A stretch of 64,000 nucleotides of DNA, taken from positions 1 through 64,000 of the forward strand of contig NZ_JACRST010000005.1 in assembly GCF_014384885.1 (NCBI RefSeq). The letters run 5' to 3'. The DNA is from Ligaoa zhengdingensis (GTDB lineage: Bacteria; Bacillota; Clostridia; Oscillospirales; Ruminococcaceae). This document shows, piece by piece, positions 8,160 through 15,580 of this stretch. The notes under the pieces were generated by a model. That model saw only the letters and a list, made by a program, of their open reading frames with translations, did no database searches and had not been told where the DNA came from. Every line of letters begins with the position of its first letter. The first letter of the stretch is position 1. The translations under genes were made by a program, and so were the position numbers.

Positions 8160-8579
8160 TTAAAACCAACTTGCTCTTTCGTCCCTAAATTCGGGCAGGT
8201 CACTATGCTCATAAGGATTATAATTATTCAAATTGCAACCAAACTCTTTCAATGATTTTATTTTATTATCCTTTGTCCATTCAACCAGGGAAATTCCATC
8301 AAATTCCTCTATGCTCCCATTGTTCATTTCATTTTTGAAATACCACTCCACAATCGTCTGATTTCCTTTGTGGAAAAATTGTTTGATTTCCCAAGCAACG
8401 ACTTTGCCACGAGTATTCCATTCCTGAAACCAGTGTTTTACGATTTGACGGTTATTATATTTTGGACTCCAACTTTCAGTATAAATTACATCTTCTGCAA
8501 AAATATTATCAATACCTAAATCCTGTTTTGTAAGCCACATTTCAAACCATAAGTGAATAATTCTTTCTCTTTCATTCAC
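8160..8579 (-). CDS. NTF2-like (SnoaL-type) small protein, cargo
   Basis: 139 residues from a GTG start (8579) placed 7 nt after GAGGTG on the minus strand; an ATG at 8618 has no ribosome binding site. The pattern of an N-terminal helix (ERIIHLWFEMW), a short loop and strands ending in aromatic and acidic residues (FAEDVIYTESWSP..., TIVEWYFKNEMN) is that of the NTF2/SnoaL fold, which holds small ligands or acts as an isomerase; no active-site residue can be assigned. The gene is much richer in A and T than mobA and repA on either side and runs against them, so it looks like a recent cargo acquisition. Confidence 0.65.
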   Translation of the reverse strand: MNERERIIHLWFEMWLTKQDLGIDNIFAEDVIYTESWSPKYNNRQIVKHWFQEWNTRGKVVAWEIKQFFHKGNQTIVEWYFKNEMNNGSIEEFDGISLVEWTKDNKIKSLKEFGCNLNNYNPYEHSDLPEFRDERASWF

Positions 8580-8668
8580 AATCCAGCACCTCACTAACTT
8601 CCGATTTTTCGGTTTCATTCTACATCAAAACTATGAACAATTCAACCACAGAAAGAGAGGTATCAGCC

Positions 8669-10546
8669 ATGTATTACACCCAAGAACAGATAGACCACGC
8701 CAACCAAGCCGACCTTGTTTCTTTCCTGCAATCACAGGGCGAGCAGCTTACCCGCGCCGGGAATGAATACCGCTGGAAGCGGCACGACAGCTTGACCGTC
8801 CGGGGAAACAAATGGTATCGCCACAGCCAGAGCAAAGGCGGCGGCCCCGTTGATTTTGTCATGGAGTTTTTCGGCAAGAGCTTTACCGAAGCCGTTGAAC
8901 TGCTGACAGGAGAAAAAGGCGCAGCACCGCCGCCGGACAGACCAAGCCCCGCGCCCATTTCTGACTTCCGACTACCGCCCCGCAGCACCGACAACAACAT
9001 AGCGAGGAACTACCTCACAGCAGCCCGCCGCATTGATGAAGATGTGTCGGGCTTTTTTCTTTCCAATGGCGACATTTACGAGGAAGCCGCCCACCATAAC
9101 GCCGTATTCGTCGGCAGAGATGAAAGCGGCATACCGCGATACGCCCACCAGCGCGGTACAGCCGGGAGCTTCCGGCTTGATGTGAAAGGCAGCGACAAAG
9201 CCTTTAACTTCTGCTACCGGGGCGAGGGCGAAAGATTGTTTGTCTTTGAAGCCCCCATTGACCTGTTATCGTTTCTCTGCCTGTTCAAAAAGGATTGGCA
9301 GAAGCAAAGCTACCTGTCATTGGGCGGCGTGGGAGAAAAAGCCCTCTTACGCTTTCTCTCTGACCGTCCGAACATCAAGACCGTTTTTCTCTGCCTTGAC
9401 AGCGACGAAGCCGGAAACGATGCTTGCAGCCGCCTTGTGAAGCTCATGCCGGAGGGCTGCGCCGTCCACCGGCTTATCCCTCTTTTCAAGGATTGGAACG
9501 AGGTGTTGCAGCACCGGGCGGAAATCACAGACGGAAAGTTTTTGCGGGAAGCAGTCTACGGCTTGAAAGAGCCAACCCAGGAAGAAACCGTTGAGATTAT
9601 CCGCATGAGCGAGGTTGACACACAGACCGTTGAATGGCTATGGGAGCCGTATATCCCTTTTGGGAAAGTAACCATAGTACAGGGCAACCCCGGCGAGGGC
9701 AAGACCACTTTTGCCCTACGCCTTGCCGCCGCCTGCACCACCGGGGGAACGCTGCCGGGAATGAAGCCCCTGCCGCCATTCCAAGTGATTTATCAGACCG
9801 CCGAGGACGGGCTGGGCGATACCGTCAAGCCGCGCTTGATAGAAGCCGCCGCAGACCTTGACCGGGTGCTTGTGATAGATGAAGCCAAACGGGAACTTAC
9901 CCTCTCCGATGAGCGCATAGAAAAGGCAATCACGCAGAACGGGGCGCGTCTGATTATCCTTGACCCCATACAGGCGTATATGGGCGACAAAGCCGACATG
10001 AACAAGGCAAACGAGGTCCGCCCCATTTTTCGCCGCCTTGCCGAAGTTGCGGAGCGTACCGGGTGCGCCGTTATCCTTATCGGACATCTCAACAAAGCTG
10101 CCGGAGGACAGAGCGCATACAGGGGCTTAGGTTCTATCGACTTTAGAGCCGCAGCAAGGAGCGTCCTTTTAATCGGGCGCGTGAAGCGTGAGCCGAATGT
10201 GCGCGTTATCATTCACGACAAATCTTCCCTTGCGCCGGAGGGAAAGCCCGTTGCCTTTTGCCTTGACCCGGAAACAGGCTTTGAGTGGATAGGCGAATAT
10301 GATATAACTGCCGACGAGCTGCTGTCCGGCGCGGGCGGCAACAACGCCACAAAAACCGAACAGGCTGAAAAGCTGATACTTGACCTACTGGCAGACGGAA
10401 AAGAGCTTGCCAGCGAGGACATAGAGAAAGCCGCAGCCGACGCGGGGATTTCTGCCCGTACTGTCCGGGCGGCAAAGAAAAACCTTGACGGGCGCATTAC
10501 CTCAAAGCGCATTGGCGCGGCATGGTATCACGCTCTTAAAAAGTGA
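8669..10546 (+). CDS. RepA-like protein: DUF3991/Toprim domain fused to RecA-type helicase
   Basis: 625 residues. The first 90 residues match the DUF3991 zinc-free primase module (VSFLQSQGE...KGGGPVDFVMEFFGKSF), followed by a Toprim domain (about 185-290, with FVFEAPID and FLCLDSDEAGNDA), a RecA-fold AAA ATPase with Walker A GNPGEGKT (about 340) and Walker B LIILDPI (about 430), and a winged-helix-like C-terminus. This is the RepA replicative helicase type of mobilizable plasmids, with primase functions attached. It should allow the excised circle to replicate. ATG 8669 follows AGAGAGG; the earlier ATG 8633 lacks a site. Confidence 0.85.
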   Translation: MYYTQEQIDHANQADLVSFLQSQGEQLTRAGNEYRWKRHDSLTVRGNKWYRHSQSKGGGPVDFVMEFFGKSFTEAVELLTGEKGAAPPPDRPSPAPISDFRLPPRSTDNNIARNYLTAARRIDEDVSGFFLSNGDIYEEAAHHNAVFVGRDESGIPRYAHQRGTAGSFRLDVKGSDKAFNFCYRGEGERLFVFEAPIDLLSFLCLFKKDWQKQSYLSLGGVGEKALLRFLSDRPNIKTVFLCLDSDEAGNDACSRLVKLMPEGCAVHRLIPLFKDWNEVLQHRAEITDGKFLREAVYGLKEPTQEETVEIIRMSEVDTQTVEWLWEPYIPFGKVTIVQGNPGEGKTTFALRLAAACTTGGTLPGMKPLPPFQVIYQTAEDGLGDTVKPRLIEAAADLDRVLVIDEAKRELTLSDERIEKAITQNGARLIILDPIQAYMGDKADMNKANEVRPIFRRLAEVAERTGCAVILIGHLNKAAGGQSAYRGLGSIDFRAAARSVLLIGRVKREPNVRVIIHDKSSLAPEGKPVAFCLDPETGFEWIGEYDITADELLSGAGGNNATKTEQAEKLILDLLADGKELASEDIEKAAADAGISARTVRAAKKNLDGRITSKRIGAAWYHALKK

Positions 10547-10559
10547 AACGGCAAAATCC

Positions 10560-10589
10560 AAGTGGCAAAACCCAGATACCTTGCCACTT
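10560..10589 (+). terminator. Stem-loop after repA-like gene
   Basis: AAGTGGCAA (10560-10568) pairs perfectly with TTGCCACTT (10581-10589). The right arm is the first of three GCCACTT copies at 8-bp period (10583, 10591, 10599). It ends the repA transcript before the right end of element 1. Confidence 0.55.
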
Positions 10590-10695
10590 TGCCACTTCGC
10601 CACTTCAACCTCAAAACCACCGCCCCATGTATGACCGCATGGGGCTTTATCGTGGAAAAAAGAGCCTATGTTGCGTCAATAACTCAAAAAAGCAC

Positions 10696-10701
10696 TTGAC
10701 A
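10696..10701 (+). promoter_or_regulatory. -35 half of the circle-joint promoter, element 1
   Basis: A consensus TTGACA, 13 nt before the right end (10714). In the circle it would stand 17 nt from CATAAT at the left end. In the integrated state the sequence 17 nt downstream (10719-10724) is not a -10 box. The same TTGACA is found at the same distance from the right end of element 2. Confidence 0.65.
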
Positions 10702-10711
10702 AAACGCTTCA

Positions 10712-11449
10712 TGGGGAACCCATGAGGACATTACACCCTACATCGACCCGGTATTCCAGAACAATGTGATTCTGACGAAAACGGAGAGCCTGACAATGAA
10801 CAGCCGCCCCAAGGACCCAAAGACCGCCAGAAACAAAAATGTGCTGGTGATTGGCGGCTCCGGTTCCGGTAAGACCCGCTTCTGGCTCAAACCGAATCTG
10901 ATGCAGATGCACAGTTCCTATGTGGTCACAGACCCGAAGGGAACCATTTTGGTGGAGTGCGGAAAAATGCTCCAAAGGGGCGCACCCAAGCTGGGGAAAG
11001 ACGGAAAGCCTATGAAGGATAAGCACGGCAAGGTCATTTATGAGCCGTACCGAATCAAGGTCCTAAATACCATTAACTTCAAGAAGTCCATGCACTATAA
11101 CCCTTTCGCCTATATCCATAGCGAAAAGGACATCTTGAAGCTGGTAACAACGCTGATCGCCAATACCAAAGGCGAAGGCAAGGCCGGAGACGATTTCTGG
11201 GTAAAAGCAGAAACCTTGTTGTACTGCGCGCTTATTGGCTATATCCATTATGAGGCTCCGGTGGAGGAACAAAACTTCTCCACCCTCATTGAGTTCATCA
11301 ACGCCATGGAAGTCCGTGAGGATGACGAGGAGTTCAAAAACCCCGTAGACCTGATGTTTGATGCACTGGAAGCCGAGAAGCCAAACCACTTTGCGGTGCG
11401 CCAGTATAAGAAATATAAGCTGGCCGCCGGAGATGTATGCTCTAAGTGA
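10712..11449 (+). CDS. VirD4-like coupling protein, middle fragment (between elements 1 and 2)
   Basis: Codons 102-340 of the coupling protein (10715-11431). It resumes with GTHEDITPYIDPVF and contains the Walker A VIGGSGSGKT (about residues 142-151 of the rebuilt protein) and VVTDPKGTI. It stops at AAG (Gly codon GGA 11429-11431), where element 2 adds five foreign codons and a stop at 11449. An in-frame ATG at 10795 (MNSRPKDP) exists but has no good ribosome binding site, so independent translation is doubtful. The native continuation KTAKSILISCGARLA is at 29141. Confidence 0.9.
   Translation, partial: WGTHEDITPYIDPVFQNNVILTKTESLTMNSRPKDPKTARNKNVLVIGGSGSGKTRFWLKPNLMQMHSSYVVTDPKGTILVECGKMLQRGAPKLGKDGKPMKDKHGKVIYEPYRIKVLNTINFKKSMHYNPFAYIHSEKDILKLVTTLIANTKGEGKAGDDFWVKAETLLYCALIGYIHYEAPVEEQNFSTLIEFINAMEVREDDEEFKNPVDLMFDALEAEKPNHFAVRQYKKYKLAAGDVCSK
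11436..11441 (+). promoter_or_regulatory. -10 half of the circle-joint promoter, element 2
   Basis: TATGCT, 4 nt inside the left end. Circularization would put TTGACA (29122-29127) exactly 17 nt upstream. Its last five bases lie in the left arm of the perfect inverted repeat 11437-11500. Confidence 0.6.
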
Positions 11450-11500
11450 CTTCTTAATCATGGTTTTTGTCATGGTTAGTGAAGCAGTCACTTAGAGCAT
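11437..11500. repeat. Perfect 15-bp inverted repeat upstream of the recombinase
   Basis: ATGCTCTAAGTGACT (11437-11451) and AGTCACTTAGAGCAT (11486-11500) are exact reverse complements separated by 34 bp. It lies between the element end and the recombinase ribosome binding site (AGGAGG, 11510). It could be a recombinase binding site, a transcript hairpin controlling recombinase expression, or an operator over the joint promoter. Confidence 0.85.
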
Positions 11501-11522
11501 TTTCATTTCAGGAGGTACAGCC

Positions 11523-13403
11523 ATGAGAAACGAGAAAATCACCCCACTGTATGAGCGTTTGAGCCGCGATGATGAGTTACAGGGCGAGAGCAACTCCATA
11601 AGCCATCAAAAGCAGATGTTAGAGGATTTTGCCCGCCGGAATGGGCTGCCCAACCCTACGCACTTTACCGATGATGGTATCTCAGGCACCCGGTTTGACC
11701 GCCCCGGATTTTTGGCGATGATGGAGGAAGTGGAGGCAGGGCGTGTAGAGGCAATCGTCATCAAGGACATGAGCCGGTTAGGGCGTGACTATCTGAAAGT
11801 CGGCCAGGTCATGGAGATTTTGCGGCAGCGCGGCGTCCGGTTAATTGCCATCAATGACGGTGTGGACAGTCTGAAAGGCGATGATGATTTTACCCCGTTC
11901 CGCAACATTATGAACGAGTTTTACGCCCGCGACACCAGCCGGAAAATCCGCTCTGTGTTTAAGTCCAAAGGCATGAGCGGCAAGCACCTGACCGGCACCG
12001 TTATCTACGGCTATCTGTGGGACGAAAAGCGGGAACACTGGCTTGTGGATGAAGAAGCCGCCGCTGTGGTACGCCATATTTTCGCGCTTGCGATGGAGGG
12101 CTACGGCCCCTATCAGATCGCAACCAAGTTGTCAGAAGAAAAAATTGAAATGCCAGCCGTTCACCTTGCCCGCTATGGCGAGGGAGTGAACAAGAATAAG
12201 GCCTTTGCGGATATTTATCGTTGGAGTGCCTCTACCGTTGTTGAAATCCTGAAAAAACAGGAGTATTTAGGCCATACGGTCAATTTCAAAACCCGCAAGC
12301 ACTTTAAGGACAAGAAAAGTCACTATGTTGACGAAAGCGAATGGACGATTTTTGAGAACACCCATGAGGTCATTATCGACCAGGAAACCTTTGACAATGT
12401 GCAGCGTATCCGGGGAAACGCCAGACGCTACCCGGACGGCTTTGGGGAGGCCCATCCCCTGACCGGCCTGATGTACTGCGCCGATTGCGGCGGCAAGATG
12501 TATGTTCACCGCACATACAACGGCAAGCGCGTCCCGCAGTACACTTGCGGCCAGTATGGGAAGTATCCTATCGGCTCCCTTTGCCCTACACAGCACCGTA
12601 TCAAGGCCGAAGCTGTTCTGACCCTGATTGCCGATATGCTCCGGGCCATCGCGGAGTATTCCAGGAATGACCGGGCCGAGTTTATCCGCACCGTCCAGGA
12701 AACGCAGGTAGCCCAGCAGACCGCCGACATATCCAAGAAGCGGAAACGGCTGGCCGCCGCCCAAAAGCGGGCCGGGGAACTGGAAAAGCTGATTTGCAAA
12801 ATCTATGAGGACAACGCCCTGGGTAAGCTGCCGGACGCCCGGTATGAGGCCCTGGACGCACAGTACGCCAAAGAGCAGGACGCCCTCAATGCGGAAATCG
12901 TGGAATTGGAAAAGGCCGTTACCGGCTATGAGCAGAGCCGGAAATCTGCGGAGAAGTTTATTGCCCTGATTGACAAGTACGAGAACTTCGACACGCTGAC
13001 AAACACCATGCTCAACGAGTTTGTAGAGAAAATCCTTGTCCATGAACGCGCCCGTAAAGGCAGCCAGGATACCACACAGGAGGTTGAAATCTACTTCAAC
13101 TTTGTGGGCCGCTATATCCCTCCTGCCTTGCAGCCGGTTCCCCTGACCCCGGAGGAACAGGAAGAACTGCGGAAGAAGGAGGAACGCAAGGACAGGCTTC
13201 ACCAGAACTACTTGCGCCGCAAGGCTAATGGCAAGCAGAAGGAATGGGAAGAACGCTACAACGCCAAGCGCAAGGCGAAAATGGAGGCAGCAAAGGCCGC
13301 GATCCGGGCCGAGGATATGGAGAAGGGCATTTTTACCACCGTCAGCCAGTTACCCAGGCAGGAGCCGCGCAAGGCCACCTTACCGGCCAGCGCCGCAGTT
13401 TAA
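11523..13403 (+). CDS. Large serine recombinase (TnpX/TndX family), element 2
   Basis: 626 residues, ATG after CAGGAGGTACAGCC. The resolvase domain has LYERLSRDDE with catalytic Ser14, GESNSISHQK and KDMSRLGRDYLKVG; the recombinase domain follows; a zinc ribbon (MYCADCGGKM... then CGQYGKYPIGSLC) lies near residues 318-355, then a coiled coil and a basic tail. Role: excision and insertion of element 2. It is separated from TnpV by 26 bp and is probably cotranscribed with it from the circle-joint promoter. Confidence 0.92.
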   Translation: MRNEKITPLYERLSRDDELQGESNSISHQKQMLEDFARRNGLPNPTHFTDDGISGTRFDRPGFLAMMEEVEAGRVEAIVIKDMSRLGRDYLKVGQVMEILRQRGVRLIAINDGVDSLKGDDDFTPFRNIMNEFYARDTSRKIRSVFKSKGMSGKHLTGTVIYGYLWDEKREHWLVDEEAAAVVRHIFALAMEGYGPYQIATKLSEEKIEMPAVHLARYGEGVNKNKAFADIYRWSASTVVEILKKQEYLGHTVNFKTRKHFKDKKSHYVDESEWTIFENTHEVIIDQETFDNVQRIRGNARRYPDGFGEAHPLTGLMYCADCGGKMYVHRTYNGKRVPQYTCGQYGKYPIGSLCPTQHRIKAEAVLTLIADMLRAIAEYSRNDRAEFIRTVQETQVAQQTADISKKRKRLAAAQKRAGELEKLICKIYEDNALGKLPDARYEALDAQYAKEQDALNAEIVELEKAVTGYEQSRKSAEKFIALIDKYENFDTLTNTMLNEFVEKILVHERARKGSQDTTQEVEIYFNFVGRYIPPALQPVPLTPEEQEELRKKEERKDRLHQNYLRRKANGKQKEWEERYNAKRKAKMEAAKAAIRAEDMEKGIFTTVSQLPRQEPRKATLPASAAV

Positions 13404-13429
13404 CCATCACAGTGCAAAGGAGGACAAAC

Positions 13430-13783
13430 ATGAACGAATTGACTTACACCCGCTGCGGGGATTACTACATCCCCGACCTGGAGTTGTCCGAGCAGCCGGA
13501 GGCCCCCATCGGCAAGTATGGCCGTATGCGGCAACGCTACCTGAAGGAACACCGGCCCGGCCTTTACAGCAGCTTGATTTTGAGCGAAAAGCTGTACCCG
13601 CACCTGTTGGAGATTGACCGGGCGGCGCGGGAGCGGATGGACGCCATGCTGCCCCGGATGATGGAGGCGGCGGGCGTCACCGAGGAACTGAAAGCCCGTG
13701 ACCCCATGCGCTGGGTGGGGCTGATGAACACGCTGAAAGCGCAGGCGGAGGAAATCGTTTTTCAGGAATTGATCTACGGGTAA
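13430..13783 (+). CDS. TnpV-like transposon protein, element 2
   Basis: 117 residues, ATG after AAAGGAGG. Acidic N-terminus then the family core YIPDLxLSxQPE-x-GKYGRMRxxYLKEHRP and EELKARDPMRWVGLMNTLKAQAEE. TnpV is an accessory protein of Tn4451-type elements with no assigned biochemical role. It is strongly similar along its whole length to a reading frame nested within the backbone helicase at 56775-57131. A terminator follows directly. Confidence 0.8.
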   Translation: MNELTYTRCGDYYIPDLELSEQPEAPIGKYGRMRQRYLKEHRPGLYSSLILSEKLYPHLLEIDRAARERMDAMLPRMMEAAGVTEELKARDPMRWVGLMNTLKAQAEEIVFQELIYG

Positions 13784-13797
13784 GTATAGTATAAAAG

Positions 13798-13842
13798 AGG
13801 CCGGAATTTGCCGCCACAGGGCGATAAATCCCGGCCTTTATA
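13798..13842. terminator. Bidirectional terminator
   Basis: AGGCCGGAATTT (13798-13809) pairs with AAATCCCGGCCT (13826-13837), one mismatch, followed by TTATA. It stands between the rightward tnpV and the leftward ABC transporter operon and can serve both. Confidence 0.75.
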
Positions 13843-13855
13843 TCATGCTATGTAA

Positions 13856-15580
13856 TTAAAGCTGCCATCCAGCGGATGCGAGTTTGAGGTTTAGGAAATT
13901 TCTATAAATTCCCTCTTGTGAAATCAAAGACTGGTGAGTTCCCTGTTGAGCAATTCTACCCTGATCTATTACAATGATTTGATCTGCGTTTTCCACTGTA
14001 CTCAAACGATGGGCAATCGAAATTAAGGTTTTATTTTTCGTCAGTTCTGAAATCGCAGATAAAAGTGCCTGCTCATTTTCCGGATCAACGCTGGAAGTGG
14101 CCTCATCCAAAATAATAATAGGTGCATCTTTAAGAATCGCTCTGGCAATAGAAATTCGTTGCTTCTCTCCGCCGGAAAGTGTAGAGCCTCCCTCGCCGAT
14201 GATTGTATTGTACCCATCTGGCAACGCTGAAATAAAATCATGGCAGCAAGCACGTTTTGCGGCAGCTTCTACTTCCTCGTGGGTAGCATCAGGCTTTCCA
14301 AATTTGATGTTGTTTTCAATAGAATCGTGGAAAAGATATACATTCTGAAAGACCATGCTGATATGCTCCAAAATACTATCCGCAGTATAGTTTTTTACAT
14401 CCTTTCCGCCAATTCGTACAGCGCCATCCTGCACATCCCAAAACCGGGCAATTAAATTACACAAAGTTGTTTTTCCACTTCCAGATGGGCCAACAATAGC
14501 ACAGGTAGTATGTTCTGGAATGTTCAGAGAGATGTCATGGATGACCTGCCGCTTGTCATAGCCAAATGATACATGATCCAGTGTTATATCGTAGTGGGAA
14601 GTTTCTAATTTGTCTGTGCTGGTGTCCATTTGAGGTATATTGGTGACTTCTTCTAACCGATCCAGTTCTGTGTTGATTTTCTTGCTCAAAAAGGCGCTGT
14701 TTCCCATTGTTTCTAAGTCAGAGTACACAGTAAATGCGCAAAACAGGAAAGTCAAGCAGTAGGGCAAACTTATTTTTCCAGCCATAAAAAGCAAACCCGC
14801 CGCAGCAATCAGTACACAGCTCATGAGCTTATAGACCAGAATATAAAAACGGAGAACCCCGGCCGTAGCCTTTTCCTGCCCATAATCTGCATCCCACTTT
14901 TTTTGAAATGCGCTGCGTACTTCTCGTTGTCCTTCCTCACCTTTGGAGAAAGACCGTAGAACAGAAATCCCTCGGATATATTCCATTGTTTTGCTCACCA
15001 GGTTTTCCTGTGCTTCTTGATAAATAGGAGCATATTGCGCGGCTCTACTGCGGACCCAACGAAGAACAAGTAAACCTAATAATAGTCCAATCAAACTTAA
15101 AATGGCAATGATAGGGTTGAAAAAGAACATCATAATTGACATGAGAGCTGCCATAGCAACACCGCTTGTCATCTGCTCGATTGCAAGCATGGAGTAACCC
15201 TCTAAATCAGCAATCGTCGTAGTAAGTATTGTCTGAATAGTTCCTAAATTTTGCTCTGAAAAGTAGCCCATAGGAGCCTGTTTCAATTTTTCTCCTATTT
15301 CCAGACGATAATCACGGAAAATATCATATCCCGTTCCACTCATGGTACGGTCATACATCCATTGGAAGAAAAAGCGTCCGATAACACTTCCTAATACAAC
15401 ACCAAAGGCTTGTAGAATAATAGTAGGTGTAAGATTTTCTAAATGTAATAAAATCCAAAAAACACCGAACATCATAAAACCATTGAAAAAGGATTTGAGA
15501 ATATTAAATGTGATGCCAACGATGATTTTCTGTCGGCTTCTACCCGCAATCTTAAAAATCCGGCGTATCATTTCAAGCAT
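13856..15580 (-). CDS. ABC transporter, permease-ATPase half (YbtQ/IrtB-like)
   Basis: 574 residues: an N-terminal six-helix transmembrane domain (about 1-310) and a C-terminal ATPase with Walker A GPSGSGKTT, signature LSGGEKQR, Walker B IIILDEATSSVDPENE and the H-loop AHRLS. It is the second gene of a leftward pair; its ATG overlaps the end of the upstream half-transporter by 8 bp, so the two form a heterodimer. Pairs like this are either drug exporters or siderophore importers of the Irt/Ybt kind. The metal-related genes next door and the DEATAYADPENE motif of its partner favour siderophore or metallophore import. Confidence 0.85.
   Translation of the reverse strand: MLEMIRRIFKIAGRSRQKIIVGITFNILKSFFNGFMMFGVFWILLHLENLTPTIILQAFGVVLGSVIGRFFFQWMYDRTMSGTGYDIFRDYRLEIGEKLKQAPMGYFSEQNLGTIQTILTTTIADLEGYSMLAIEQMTSGVAMAALMSIMMFFFNPIIAILSLIGLLLGLLVLRWVRSRAAQYAPIYQEAQENLVSKTMEYIRGISVLRSFSKGEEGQREVRSAFQKKWDADYGQEKATAGVLRFYILVYKLMSCVLIAAAGLLFMAGKISLPYCLTFLFCAFTVYSDLETMGNSAFLSKKINTELDRLEEVTNIPQMDTSTDKLETSHYDITLDHVSFGYDKRQVIHDISLNIPEHTTCAIVGPSGSGKTTLCNLIARFWDVQDGAVRIGGKDVKNYTADSILEHISMVFQNVYLFHDSIENNIKFGKPDATHEEVEAAAKRACCHDFISALPDGYNTIIGEGGSTLSGGEKQRISIARAILKDAPIIILDEATSSVDPENEQALLSAISELTKNKTLISIAHRLSTVENADQIIVIDQGRIAQQGTHQSLISQEGIYRNFLNLKLASAGWQL

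Larger units (their letters stand above)
1761..10714. mobile_element. Element 1: TnpX-type serine-recombinase mobilizable element in the coupling-protein gene
   Basis: An 8,954-bp insert bounded by TGG at 1758-1760 and 10712-10714. Deleting it joins CGG-TGG to GGA-ACC and restores the SARWGTHEDI motif of the coupling protein, which defines both ends to within the 3-bp core. Inside are a large serine recombinase at the left end, TnpW, an ECF sigma/anti-sigma pair, DUF3847, an R1162-like oriT, a MobA relaxase, an NTF2-like cargo gene and a RepA-like primase-helicase. It has no secretion genes, so it is a mobilizable rather than conjugative element. The right end carries a TTGACA box shared with element 2. 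Confidence 0.9.

Noticed and set aside
10543..10725. 60-codon frame across the right end of element 1
   Set aside because: It begins at the repA stop, crosses the hairpin and the junction, and resembles no family.
12267..13202. 311-codon open frame on the minus strand
   Set aside because: Antisense to the element 2 recombinase zinc ribbon and coiled coil; shadow.
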